Below, one piece after another: positions 20,794 to 30,894 of a stretch of 64,000 nt of DNA (position 1 is the first letter of the stretch; each line of letters opens with the position of its first letter). The DNA lies in the NCBI GenBank assembly GCA_963281255.1, contig OY725492.1, positions 4,839,571-4,903,570 on the forward strand, read 5' to 3'. The translations under genes and the position numbers were made by a program. Below the pieces are notes generated by a model. That model had not been told where the DNA came from, did no database searches, and saw only the letters and a program-made list of their open reading frames with translations. Origin of the DNA: Aphrocallistes beatrix (Eukaryota > Porifera > Hexactinellida > Sceptrulophora > Aphrocallistidae).

Positions 20794-22313
20794 GTCTATC
20801 GACTGACATTTTCCAGTCCGATCTGATAGATTTGATTCCGTACACGTGACTGCTGATACTGACATCTTGAATATTTCAAGACTAATTTTTCATGAAAAAT
20901 TATTTATATACAAGCGGCGCTTCCCTTGCTTGCGCTGTGTGGCTGGTGAACACTTTGTGTCCGCCGGAGGAGATAATCGATATCGCACGAAATTCGCCAA
21001 ATTTGTCAATTTTTGATGTGTAATGATAACATCATAACAGAGTGATGAGTCATCATTTTTAATGACAGTTGTGCCATATCTGAGATATATGAATATACAT
21101 CTTATATATTAAAATGCTAGGATTTGTTTGTTTGTTTGTTTGTTCGAATTGATTGAAGAATTGGCAAGTCGTAGAGATACGAAAATTGGCATGTAGGTTT
21201 CAAATGATGAATCTACGATTAAGTTCTAAGATCTAAGCGAAATTTTCACACCTCTGCAAAAAAAATGGAAAACAATTTTTCACACCTTTTCTATACTAAA
21301 TAAATGACCTACACTATCACAATAGAAATCATTATACAAGTACAACACTACAATATATCGTCATTGTTATTAATACTTCAAAGCCACAACTTATGTTTGA
21401 TCGCTTAAATGTATTATAGTGTATGGCAATAAAAAAATTATCTATATATTTTCACACCTTTATATACATATTTTCACACCATTTGATGAATTTTGAAAAT
21501 AATGCTAGAGACTAGCTTCCAACGGCTGACGTGGGGTTTTCAGGGGTGTAGATTTCGAATATCATATTTTTAGATTTATATGATAAATTATTTGTTTACT
21601 TTTGTTTACAATAGATACATAAAGTAAACAAATTGCAAAAATATGCTAGAAACTTGCTTTCAACGGTTGACATGGGGTTTTCAGGGGTGTGGATTTCGAA
21701 TATCATATTTTTAGATTTATATGATAAATTATTTGTTTACTTTTGTTTACATTAGATACATAAAGTAAACAAATCTCAAAAATATGCTAGAAACTTGCTT
21801 TCAACGGTTGTCATGGGGTTTTCAGGGGTGTGGATTTTGAATATCATATTTTCAGATTTATGTGATAAATTATTTGTTTACTTTTGTTTACATTAGATGC
21901 ATAAAGTAAACCATAGCATTCTATACACTAAGGCAATGGTGCTGATCAGTGGACTTGGACTAGGGATTGGTTAGATCAGTCAAATTTGATTTCCTAAAAA
22001 TGGTTCGATTATGCTGGTATATAGCTTCGGACATTGCATACTGATCGTTTTCATGAATTATACATCGATTTACTTCGAAATGGTTTGAAGATAACCCTGT
22101 AGAGAATTTAATTTAAACCAACCACATTACTTTTATACATAAACATACTACTTATTTGTATTGTTTTAAAGTCAACCACATTAATTATATATTTATTTAC
22201 TACCTTGTAAAGTTCTACAAATCACTATCTTTTCATATACACAAATCAAACTCAATCTGAAATACTCCTGACTGCACAGTTGTATCAAATTATTATTACT
22301 CTTTCGAACGACA

Positions 22314-22645
22314 ATGTCCTGTCCAGGCTGCAAGTCTAATTATAGAAGTCAAGCAGAATCTACCTCTGAAAACCTGAAACTGAAGAATGGTTTAGAGCAA
22401 TTCCACACCCACGGAAGGACTATGCAAACACGCAAATGAGAGTAAGTTTCTATGATTATGTTTCATTTACTGATCGTCAGATTTACACTTCTACTCACCG
22501 TTTAGGTATGTGTACATCATTTCAAACCAGATGACATCGAGATTTGAGAGAACCATTACCTACAATGACGGGCTTCGCACTGTTACAGTTTCCAGAGATA
22601 GAATAGCTCTTAATAAGCTGCAGTACCCAGTACATTCCCCAACCT
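22314..22645 (+). pseudogene. Decayed THAP zinc-finger coding region
   Basis: Exon-like stretch 22314-22441 begins MSCPGCKSNYRSQAE (the CxxC half of a THAP finger). After a frame change it reads EWFRAIPHPRKDYANTQMR, matching the THAP W..AI.R region. A GTAAGT donor at 22442 and a TTTAG acceptor ending at 22505 lead to VCVHHFKPDDIEI, the C..HF half, followed by a stop. A shifted frame later gives AVPSTFPNLP, the typical end of a THAP domain. The frame changes and stop show it is dead. Confidence 0.7.
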
Positions 22646-22858
22646 TCCTATCTATGCGAAACCAATTCCAAGCTAAGAGACTATCTTTGCAACTATTATT
22701 TTTTATTGAGATAGTTATTTCAGAATCCGGACCTTTCATGACCGATCCATGTCAATTAACGACGAATTATATATCAAAGCATTTGAAAATAAAAACGTCA
22801 CAATTCCGACCGAATTTCTATAAATGACACTCGCTAAGTTGAGACCATCCTCAATGAG

Positions 22859-23001
22859 CAGGGTTTCTTTCAGGGGGGGGGGGGTGCATTTTCCCCCCCT
22901 TGGAAATGACTTAAGTGTATGATTGAAAAAGGCCATGCCCCCCCTATAGTTCTACAAGCCTTCATTTGCCCCCCTTACATAAAATCCTGAAAGAAACCCT
23001 G
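22859..23001. mobile_element. MITE with CAGGGTTTCTTTCAGG ends, nested
   Basis: Inverted ends CAGGGTTTCTTTCAGG and CCTGAAAGAAACCCTG, with ATGAG on each side (22854-22858, 23002-23006). The interior is runs of G and C (CCCCCCTTGG, GCCCCCCCT). 143 bp, non-coding. Confidence 0.75.
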
Positions 23002-23217
23002 ATGAGGTTGATAAGTATTATATACAGTGAATCTTTGAATATTTCATTCCACTGTTTTTGGCTCCATCGACAGTCCAAGTGATCCCCCACAATTGTATTT
23101 ACAACCATTGTTCGTCCAATTCCGTTAGGGTCTAGCTCCGCGGTTGATATATTTCTAATTATAACTACAGCAATGAGTGATATCGAGAGTTGATATCTAT
23201 TTGTTGAGGCTCTACAG

Positions 23218-23417
23218 CAGTAGTTCTGAACCTTTTCAGTCAGTATACCCCTTGGTGCGAAAATGAGGTTTCACGTACCCCTCTAATTTTTGTTTTATTT
23301 TATTTGTTGGTTTGGTTTGGGATGAACTGCATGAATATATTGCTTAATTAAAAAAATTTAAAAAAATTTAATGTACCCCCTGGGGGTGCTATGCGTACCC
23401 CAGGTTCAGAACCGCTG
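23218..23417. mobile_element. hAT-like MITE, nested
   Basis: Ends CAGTAGTTCTGAACC and GGTTCAGAACCGCTG (one mismatch), typical of hAT/Charlie-type tips. The flanking octamers CTCTACAG and CTTGACAG agree at six of eight positions. 200 bp, no ORF. Confidence 0.7.
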
Positions 23418-23422
23418 CTTGA

Positions 23423-23688
23423 CAGGGTGTTTCAAAAGTCTTGGCCCCTTGAACATTTTAACTTAAATACTACATATAATACATGCTGAATTCCATTCAC
23501 TTTGAATTTCATTTGCCAATATAATAACCTTTCAATTCTACTTTCCTAACTCGATTTGGCATACTACTCACTAAATTTTCTAAGAATGATTTCGATATTA
23601 CTTTTTCAGCGGCCCGATTGATAATTTTTTGATTTCTTAGTTTTCGTGGCTCTATTAGAAGCGGTACCAAGACATTTGAAACACCCTG
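23423..23688. mobile_element. mariner-like MITE with CAGGGTGTTTC ends, nested
   Basis: Inverted ends CAGGGTGTTTCAAAAGTC and its near complement (one mismatch in 22). The right end is followed by TA. It abuts the hAT-like MITE. A single right end of the same family lies at 30555-30626. Confidence 0.65.
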
Positions 23689-24554
23689 TATGTACTGATA
23701 ATTATCTATATCCGTTACAAATATTATTTCGAACCAAAGTTAGTACCTAATTATTGTATTATATTCTTATAGATAAATCCTCCGACATGATCTCTATCAC
23801 TCCTGTATCTACAACCGTCTGAATGAAATCTCTACTTCATCATTATCGAGGAACTCCACTAACGGCTACAATGACACTTATTCAAGACGCATCGGAATTA
23901 CATTCTACCCCTATCATCATATCTCGCTTCTACTCGACTTTCTAAACTACCTCTATGCTCTTTTTAACTGTGAATCATATGTTACCAATTATACTTATTT
24001 CTGCTTAATTATTTATTAATTTACTTATTACATGTCCACTATGTATGAAATTATCTCCAGACCATTCATGATTTCATAAAAGGGCAGTAGGTTACTAATT
24101 ATTTACTTAATATGGGTAGTTACAGCAAATTTACAATTGTATTATAATTTTGAAATCAAAATAAACTAACTGATCTAACCAATCCCTAGTCCAAGTCCAC
24201 TGATCAGCACCATTGCCTTAGTGTATAGAATGCTATGAGTAAACAAATCTCAAAAATATGCTAGAAACTTGCTTTCAACGGTTGTCATGGGGTTTTCAGG
24301 GGTGTGGATTTTGAATATCATATTTTCAGATTTATGTGATAAATTATTTGTTTACTTTTGTTTACATTAGATACATAAAGTAAACAAATCTCAAAAATAT
24401 GCCAGAAACTTGCTTTAAACGGTTGACATGGGGTTTTCAGGGGTGTAGATTTCGAATATCATATTTTCAGATCCATATGAGAAATTATTTGTCGACCTTT
24501 GTTTACAATAGTTATATAAAGGAAAGAATTCCAAAATATGTTAGATTGAGTGAC

Positions 24555-24800
24555 TCCAGGCGCTTGCAGGGCGACTCTGCGGACACGCAGTGTCCGTAAG
24601 CCGCGCAGCGCAAGCAAGCGAAGCGTGCTTGTAATCTATTAAAATTTCAGCCCTCTATCTCCTACAATGACTGAGTTATAGTCGAAAAATTGAAATTTCT
24701 ATTATAAAAGGTGACAATTACGTCATAATTTCATGATGAGTCGACATTTTCGTCTGAACTCAGAACTTAGTGGAGCCATAACCAAAAGACTCGCGCATAC
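24555..24800 (-). repeat. Partial, inverted copy of the GCGCTTG-hairpin repeat
   Basis: Contains CGCGCAGCGCAAGCAAGCG, then TTTCAGCCCTCTATCTCC, then TGATGAGTCGACATTTTCG, matching parts of 16627-17155 in mixed order. Non-coding. Confidence 0.5.
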
Positions 24801-24827
24801 CAAAAATCAGCTTATATATATAGCCGA

Positions 24828-25000
24828 ACCTGCTATAACGGCCACTCTATATAACGGTCACCTGTCTATAGCGGTCACTTATTCAACGCGACCAGTGGCC
24901 ACCCGTTTGTATTCCCTTATTGACCCTAAAACTGTATATAGCGGCCATCACCTGTCTAAAACAGCCACTACCTGTCTATAACGGCCATGACCTTTTTCAC
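24828..25000. mobile_element. Tigger-like MITE fragment (GGCCGTTATA family)
   Basis: Several TATAACGGCCAC and TATAGCGGTCAC motifs and a GTGGCCACCCGTTTGTATTC segment. A reverse-orientation piece lies at 50080-50195 (AACAGGTCTGTAATAAACAC, GGGTGGCCATTATAG). Ends not defined. Confidence 0.4.
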
Positions 25001-25618
25001 TTTTTTATGTGTTTAATTCAGGATCTGTTACGAACGATAAACAAGTTTCATGTAATTACTTCAAGTAATGAATTTCTAAAAACTTATATTTATTGTATTA
25101 CTTGATTCCTTTTGGGATTGAGACAATAACCTATACAAGCGCGCTTCGCTTGCTTGCGCTGCGTGGCTTGTAGACACTGTCCTCCTTTAGGAGTATGATT
25201 TTAAGTCTAAAAGTGTTTAGGAGCGTGAAAATCCAGAATAATACCCAATTTACCCTATTTTATGATGCAATTTATAGATTTAGGCGTATTAAAATTTAGG
25301 AATTTTAGATTAGGAGCGTATCTCTGGAGGGCTGTATAATACCCTGGAAGCAAGTCTCTAGCATTGTTTTCAAAATTCATCAAATGGTGTGAAAATATGT
25401 ATATAAAGGTGTGAAAATATGCAGATAATCTTTTTTATTGCCATACACTATAGTACATTTAAGATATCAAACATAAGTTGTGGCTTTGAAGTATTAATAA
25501 CAATGACCATCTATTGTAGTGTCGTACAATGTCATATCTCATATCTCTACGACTTCCCAATTCTTCAATCAATTCGGACAAACACAAAAAAAAAAAAAAA
25601 TCCTAGCATTTTAATATA

Positions 25619-26508
25619 CGGATTACTTATATGTCGGCGGCCGACATATAAGCAAATATGGCCGCCATATAAGGATAGTTCATGCACACCTATTCCTAGC
25701 CGCCATATAAGTAAAAATGGCTGTCTAATAAGGATTCTCCATGCATACATGCTATCCTTAACTGCCAAATAGGGACTCTGACTGACTCTTGCATGAAGAA
25801 CTATAAATATTCTATGCAATACTCATTTACAAAATTGATTTCGCTATTTTGTAGTCGTTGTCATTTCATCGTGCACAGAGACTGTTGTGTACAAGCATTA
25901 GAGAGACAGTTGTATACAGCATTAGAAAGATGCGTAGTTGTAGACAGCCCTAATAATATCAGTGGTTCTTTAACTAGGGTACTAGGGGTACACCAGTGTA
26001 ACGTAGGGTATTTGGGGTACATAATTAACCGCTACCTGTGAATATGAGTTTAAATAATATTCCTACCTGTTTTTTTGCTTCTAAACAACACAGATTATTA
26101 TGTGTTCAGAAACCAAAGAAGTAGATAAATACAGTTCACGATTCAACTCATATTCACAGGTATCAGTTAATTCTGTACCCCAAATACCCTACGTTACACT
26201 GGTGTACCTCTAGTACCCTAGTTAAAGAACCACTGATATTATTAGGGCTGTCTACAACTACGTATCTTTCTAATGCTTGTACACAACTGTCTCTGTACAC
26301 AAGTGTCATACTCCCCTTAGATTACGGCCATTTTTGCTTATATGGCTGCTAAACATACATAATAATGCATGAGAATCCTTATTTGGCGGCCATATTCCCT
26401 TATATGGCGGCTAGGAATAGGTGTGCATGAACTATCCTTATATGGCGGGCATATTTGCTTATATGTCGGCTAGCCGACAATGTCGGCCGCCGACATATAA
26501 GTAATCCG
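25619..26508. mobile_element. Foldback (Mutator-like or FB-type) element with 9-bp target duplication
   Basis: 890 bp that reads almost the same on both strands around about 26070. Tips CGGATTACTTATATGTCGGC and complement, then GGCCGCCATATAAGG-type units, then CCCTAATAATATCAGTGG, AGGGTACTAGGGGTACACC and ACCTGTGAATATGAGTT with their complements on the right. Flanked by a perfect 9-bp repeat TTTAATATA (25610-25618, 26509-26517), the duplication length of Mutator-like and classic foldback elements. No transposase ORF. Confidence 0.85.
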
Positions 26509-26625
26509 TTTAATATATAAGATAACTGTCAACCTTGCCCAGTCCCATGGGTGGCCGTTATATACGGGTTCCACTGCAGTTGCTTGTATAATTAGGGATC
26601 TTTACTTCATTGAAAAGGTGTTGAA

Positions 26626-27339
26626 ATGGCTTCTAATAAGGACACTTCCAGTTACTGCCAGTGTTCGAAGGGCCCGAAAAAGATCCTAGCCCTGACCTAC
26701 GATCCGAACCTTAAGGAGAGGAAACGAGCTCTCCACGCAATGTGTCTCTGCCAGACACTTGAAGTAGACTTGTACTGGGACAGAATCATAGAGATGACGG
26801 ATGATAAATATTCCAAAGTTAGAGACAAGGCACTTCGCACCCTGAAGAGGTTGTACAGTGGTCCTGTCAAAGATGGTAAGAAGATGTGCATCACTTACCA
26901 GCGAAAGATTAGAAACATAAAAATTGCTGCTGCTGTCGGAGGTGGTGCAGCTGCTGTTGTTGGAGTTGGCACTATCGCTGTTGGAGGTGCTGTTGTAGGT
27001 GCATTATTAGCTCCTCTTGTGCTGCCAGCACTTGGGTTTGGAGCAGCAGGAGTCACTGCAGGAAGCATAGCAGCTGCTATCCAGACTCCTACTATAGTTG
27101 CTGGCTCTCTGTTCGCTTTGGCTCAGAGTGCTGGAGCTACTGGAGCAGCAGCTGCAGCTATAACTGCCATCGGAGCTGGGGTTGGAGCTGGAGTTGGAGC
27201 AGGGGTTGGAGCAGGAGTTGGAGCTGGAGTTGGAGCTGGAGTAGGAGCTGCGGTAGGAGCTAAAGTAGGAGCAGGAAGTAAAGCTCGAGATGGAGCCGAA
27301 AGTGATTTTGTTGTGATAACTCTCGATAAAACTTCATAA
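26626..27339 (+). CDS. HEAT-like plus ISG12 (IFI6/IFI27-type) membrane protein
   Basis: An intact 237-aa ORF. Residues about 1-30 hold MASNKDTSSYCQCSKGPKKI. About 31-76 form a HEAT/armadillo-like helical pair (ERKRALHAMCLCQTLEVD, then DRIIEMTDDKYSKVRDKALR). A basic linker (KKMCITYQRKIRNIK) precedes a long small-residue hydrophobic region, about 100-190, with the Ifi-6-16 signature GALLAPLVLPALGFGAAGVT, AGSIAAAIQTP and ALAQSAGATGAAAA. A (GAGV)n run and a short tail ending LDKTS follow. IFI27-family proteins sit in mitochondrial, ER or nuclear envelope membranes and affect apoptosis or innate responses in vertebrates. The HEAT-like extension is not usual for the family. The start ATG sits in TTGAAATGGC, conserved at 48643. 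Confidence 0.82.
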   Translation: MASNKDTSSYCQCSKGPKKILALTYDPNLKERKRALHAMCLCQTLEVDLYWDRIIEMTDDKYSKVRDKALRTLKRLYSGPVKDGKKMCITYQRKIRNIKIAAAVGGGAAAVVGVGTIAVGGAVVGALLAPLVLPALGFGAAGVTAGSIAAAIQTPTIVAGSLFALAQSAGATGAAAAAITAIGAGVGAGVGAGVGAGVGAGVGAGVGAAVGAKVGAGSKARDGAESDFVVITLDKTS

Positions 27340-28116
27340 GTTCTTTAGCTACCATGATTAATGTGTTCTCCATACTAGTGTTACAAGTTTCATAATTGTT
27401 TAGCTCGCTATAATGCTCTTATAAAGTGTGACAATGTTCTAGATACATTCGATGAAAAGTAGCAATCATCTACATAATTATTTTGTTGTATCTGTATTTG
27501 CTATTTGTTTGTTCATTGTGTCACAAACATATTAAATCACTTAATTACTAGTATATGATTAAGTTTTGTCTGAAATGTAGATTAACCCGAGCACGTCCAG
27601 GAATGTTGAATTGAAAGTGAAAGTTAATTGAAAGTAAACTGAAAATGAAAGTGAAAGCTGGGTCATTTCTATTTATACCTTTGACCCCAAGTAATCCTCG
27701 GGTTAATGCCAAAAATGCGCAAATCGGAACATAAGTATAGTTACGGCTGTATACGGGGAGAGTTCACTATATCCTTAGCTTACCACACTTTTCTAGATTT
27801 TTAAGTTGAGAAATTTTGCGAACTTATTTATTGGCATAGCTAATCCCATTTTTAAACAAAAAACCTCTTGGAAATATCCATTTATTATCATACAAGCCAA
27901 TTTATATAACCTCACTGAATTTTTACAAGAATTTTTGACTTTAGAAGTGAATGCGCCGATTGACATCACCAATGGCTAGTTATCGTTTATAGTGATTCAG
28001 CTCCATCATAAGCGAAGGTAAAAAATTAGGCCGGGGAAACAAGACGTGGTAGGGTACAACTCCAAGAAGAACCGAGTCAGGGAGGCATGTTTAAGTCACT
28101 ATTGAGAAAATGTGAA
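27340..28116 (+). other. ISG12-type 3' flank and unassigned sequence
   Basis: The first ~220 bp are the shared ISG12 trailer. A short insertion at about 27585-27710 (GAAAGTGAAAGTTAATTGAA) is specific to this copy. From about 27750 to 28116 I see no gene or recognisable repeat. Confidence 0.5.
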
Positions 28117-28231
28117 AAAAGCCCCTCACAGAGGGCTAGAAGTGTGCTTCCACATTCCTTGGATGATGACACAATACATGTCACCCAAGGAATTTGGAAG
28201 CACACTTCTAGCCTGTCTGTGAAAGGCTTTT
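28117..28231 (+). ncRNA. Candidate precursor hairpin (microRNA-like or mirtron-free foldback)
   Basis: One 115-base unit folds into a single long stem with small, mostly symmetric internal loops. The pairs are AAAAGCC/GGCTTTT, TCACAG/CTGTGA, GCTAGAAGTGTGCTTCCA with its exact complement, TTCCTTGG/CCAAGGAA and TGACA/TGTCA, around a short terminal loop. The mismatched CA/TT and ATGA/CC bulges are as expected of a pre-miRNA and less so of a fresh transposon foldback. The strand is not known. No expression evidence exists in the sequence, so this is a structural candidate only; an old MITE is the main alternative. Confidence 0.4.
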
Positions 28232-28876
28232 CTTGCATCAATTAAAGTTTGTAGGATTAAAATTGTGAATGTAAATTCTGGCTGTGTCATCATGAAGACG
28301 TCAGCAATATTAATTAAGATAATTTTGTTGAGTCATCTTTATTGAATACTTTATTGAACAATTGTTTATCTCAAACTATTAAAATTTAAGCTCTAATAGG
28401 CATTTATCATTAAAATTAGACGATGATGAAGTGACAAAGTTTTTACCCGCGATTTGCTCGGAGGTCCTTTGTCCGATGGATCTAGGAATGTAATAGGTTT
28501 TAGACGGCCTCATACTTCACCAGTGTTACCAATCTCAAGTTTCTAGTTCTTCTAGTTTTTGTGCAACAAGCAAAATAATAAATCACAAAATGCTAACGTA
28601 ATGATGATGATTTTGCATATATTAAAAATCGTGTGAGTAGGTACACATCTACACATATGTTCGTAGCTTCATAAAAGATTTCAGGGCGATATATTTTAAA
28701 CTCTGGTCTCTGCACCATTTACGGCCAGTCGGCTTGCCATGCACCAGGACTCATTCTAGTACTATGCTACTATACTATTATCTTGGACCATAGATCCAAT
28801 ATAATAATGTAGGAAGCACATTAAAATATGATATGGTCATTAAGCCAATTGAAGCGCGCTTGTATATTGCTTATAT
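28232..28876. other. No gene seen
   Basis: AT-rich sequence. GCCCGCGATTTGCTCGG near 28445 and GGTCTCTGCACCATTTACG near 28710 stand out only by base composition. No coding or repeat match found within the window. Confidence 0.4.
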
Positions 28877-29451
28877 ATCCTAACTATTAAAACTCGATTA
28901 TTGTTTGTTTGTGTGTTTGTGTATACAAGCGCGCTTCGCGGCTGGCGGACACAAAGTGTCCGCCGGAGGCTCCCTTCGGTCGCCTAGAGGTAACATTGGT
29001 TAATTATAAGGGAGATATCATCTCTAAATATGTCCATCTTAGTTTTAAAATCGATTTCACTCGAAAAGTCACCAAATTTGTCAATTTTTACAATTTTGAT
29101 GAGTAATGATGACGTCATAACAAAGTGATGAGTCATCATTTCTTGATGAGAGTTGTACCATATATAAAATATGTTAGTATACAGATTCTATTAAAATCTC
29201 AGCCTTCTATCTCAAATAATGGCTGAGTTATGCTCGAAAAACTGTGTTGCTTAACTTTTTTTAAAATGTGCCAATGACGTCATAATTCCATGATAAGTCG
29301 ACAACTTACTGGAGCCATAGCCAAAAGACCCCCACATACCAAAAATTAGCTTTCTATGACCGGCAGTTTCTTCAATCAATTCGTTACAGATATATATATA
29401 TATATATACACATACACAAACAAACAATAATCGAGTTTTAATAGTAAGGCT
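28877..29451. mobile_element. GCGCTTG-hairpin repeat with terminal inverted repeats, inserted in an ISG12 copy
   Basis: Left end CCTAACTATTAAAACTCGAT with TATTGTTTGTTTGTGTG; the right end is its complement (CACAAACAAACAATAATCG at 29412). The interior matches 16627-17155 block for block: GCGCTTCG hairpin, GTCGCCT, TGATGACGTCATAACA, CTTCTATCTC, TTTCTTCAATCAATTCG. It sits directly against the ISG12 3' fragment at 29461, so it or a linked deletion removed the rest of that gene. Confidence 0.65.
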
Positions 29452-29460
29452 ATATATATC

Positions 29461-29593
29461 TGTAACGATTTCAAGAAGAGCAGCAGCTGGAACTATAACT
29501 GCAATCGGAGCTGCGGTAGGAGCTGGATGTGATATTCTTGGCTTTGTAGGGAAATTTCTCAAGAAAAAGAAAGATCTCAAGAAAACTTCATAA
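29461..29593 (+). pseudogene. 3' fragment of an ISG12-like gene
   Basis: Codes AAAGTITAIGAAVGAGCDIL and then a lysine-rich end GKFLKKKKDLKKTS with stop TAA, matching the C-termini of the copies at 20276 and 40449. Everything upstream of the membrane domain is missing. Confidence 0.75.
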
Positions 29594-30769
29594 GTTCTTT
29601 AGCTACCTTGATTAATGTGTTCTCCATACTAGTGTCTCAAGTTTGATTTTTGTTTAGCTTCGCTATAATGCTCTTATAAAGTGTGACAATGTTCTAGATA
29701 CATTCCTTGAAAAGTAGCAATCATCTACATAATACTTTTTTGTATCTGCATTTGCTATTTGCTTTTTATTTTGTTCTCAACTTCTCTATATGTATGTATG
29801 TGTCAACGAGCATATTAAATATCTTCATTACTAGAATATGACTAAGCTTTGTCTGGGATATGGATTAATGCCAAAAATGCTCAAATCGGAACATAAAATG
29901 TTTAAAAGTTACGGATGTATACTCTGCAAAAATATATTTACACATAGTTATTTCCTAGATAGTTGACTCATACATCAGGGTTTGGCATAGAAAACTTGGA
30001 TATTTACCAATTTACGACACAACTTGTCTATAGTGTTATCTGGCACTCTTACTACTAACCGTTACTGTTCACACTTTGTGGAAATTAGACCATTACCGTC
30101 GGAGCTTATGAAAAATGCAAAGACCATCTTCGTTATGTTGTTCAAAAGTTGTTAGACTCATCCACCTTATTGCCCATAGAATTATTGGTTTCCCGCTTAA
30201 TCAGACCAAATTGTTCTCTGCCCGATGTGTTCCTATTGAGCGGAGTCGACTGTATTTAGACCATCCGTGATCTTTACTTTCATTTATTTCATCGGCGCGT
30301 GACGTCAATCTTCCGGCACAAACCCTGTGAGCGACATCTTTCTATTGTGCACCAACATCCAGCATGCCGATTCCTCTAAAGAGGACTGAGATACCATGAT
30401 CTCCAACATTAATTTTGATAGGATTGATAGATAATCAGACAAAGTGAAATCTGTATGATAAGCGAGGATAAATGATTGTAATTCGTTGTAAATAATTATC
30501 ACTAATAATATGAAAAATGGTGTTATATTGCTAGAAGAGTGAGATCTAACACTGTATTTCGATTTCTTAGTTTGTTTGCGTGGCACTATTGGAATAAATG
30601 CCAAGACATTTGAAACACCCTGTATAGTGATAAATTAGATACAGTTAATTTGACCAAAAATTCCCTGTCCCCGGCACTTACTATATCCAATATCTACTGT
30701 ATTATGTAAACTAAACTACGTAGATGTGTAGGAGGTTTTGTTGGTTTTAATAAAATTCCAGTAGTTTCC
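29594..30769 (+). other. ISG12 3' flank and MITE relics; no gene
   Basis: The shared ISG12 trailer runs to about 29930. Then come a Tigger-like right end (CCTATTGAGCGGAGTCGACTGTA, about 30229-30251) and the right end of a CAGGGTGTTTC MITE (30555-30626). The stretch at 30640-30770 resembles the distal 5' flank before 52780 (GTATTATGTAAACT, GGATGTGTAGGAG). Confidence 0.55.
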
Positions 30770-30894
30770 AGTACTTTCCATACCAACTATTGAGGGAGTA
30801 TGGCATTCTCCAGTTACATACATATATAATACAGATTGTTTCTTTGTTAAAGTATTATATTTCTATTCGACACAAACTCGCCTAAATCCAATCA
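30770..30894 (+). promoter_or_regulatory. Conserved NHL promoter/leader, copy 3
   Basis: Holds AGTATGGCATTCTCCAG, TACATATATAATACAGATTG (TATA-like, about 70 bp upstream of the ATG), TTAAAGTATTATATTTC, and the leader CTCGCCTAAATCCAATCA. Strongly conserved before 41961, 52900 and 56870. Confidence 0.65.

Larger units (their letters stand above)
21912..24237. mobile_element. TIR DNA transposon relict with THAP-domain remnant
   Basis: Length 2326 bp, bounded by perfect 69-bp inverted repeats starting CATAGCATTCTATACACTAA. It is flanked by a 7-bp direct repeat AGTAAAC (21905-21911, 24238-24244), confirmed by the satellite period. The interior carries a broken THAP zinc-finger coding region at 22314-22645 and three nested MITEs, and no recognisable transposase catalytic core. 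The THAP finger plus CA-starting inverted ends suggest a P-element-like superfamily. That superfamily usually makes 8-bp duplications, so the assignment is tentative. Confidence 0.8.
21504..24540 (+). repeat. 141-bp satellite array (split by the THAP element)
   Basis: The landmark GCTAGA recurs at 21504, 21645 and 21786, then after the insertion at 24260, 24401 (GCCAGA) and about 24537. The period is 141 bp. Each unit contains ACGGTTGACATGGGGTTTTC and TTATTTGTTTACTTTTGTTT. Related single units appear at 46863-46962 (inverted) and 48314-48545. Removing the element plus one 7-bp duplication restores exactly 141 bp between 21786 and 24260. Confidence 0.9.
21099..26523. mobile_element. Composite element with ~400-bp terminal inverted repeats
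   Basis: The left end TCTTATATATTAAAATGCTA is matched in reverse by TAATATATAAGA at 26511-26522 once the nested foldback (25619-26508) is removed. Inverted matches continue inward for about 400 bp: CTAGGATTTGTTTG/AATCCTAGCATTTTAATATA, CAAAGCCACAACTTATG/CATAAGTTGTGGCTTTG and TTTTCACACCATTTGATGAA/TTCATCAAATGGTGTGAAAA. Inside lie a 141-bp satellite array, the THAP element at 21912 and assorted repeats. I see no transposase of its own. Confidence 0.65.

Noticed and set aside
22510-22827. 105-codon ORF inside the THAP element
   Set aside because: Out of frame with the THAP remnant over the same bases and without a recognisable domain.
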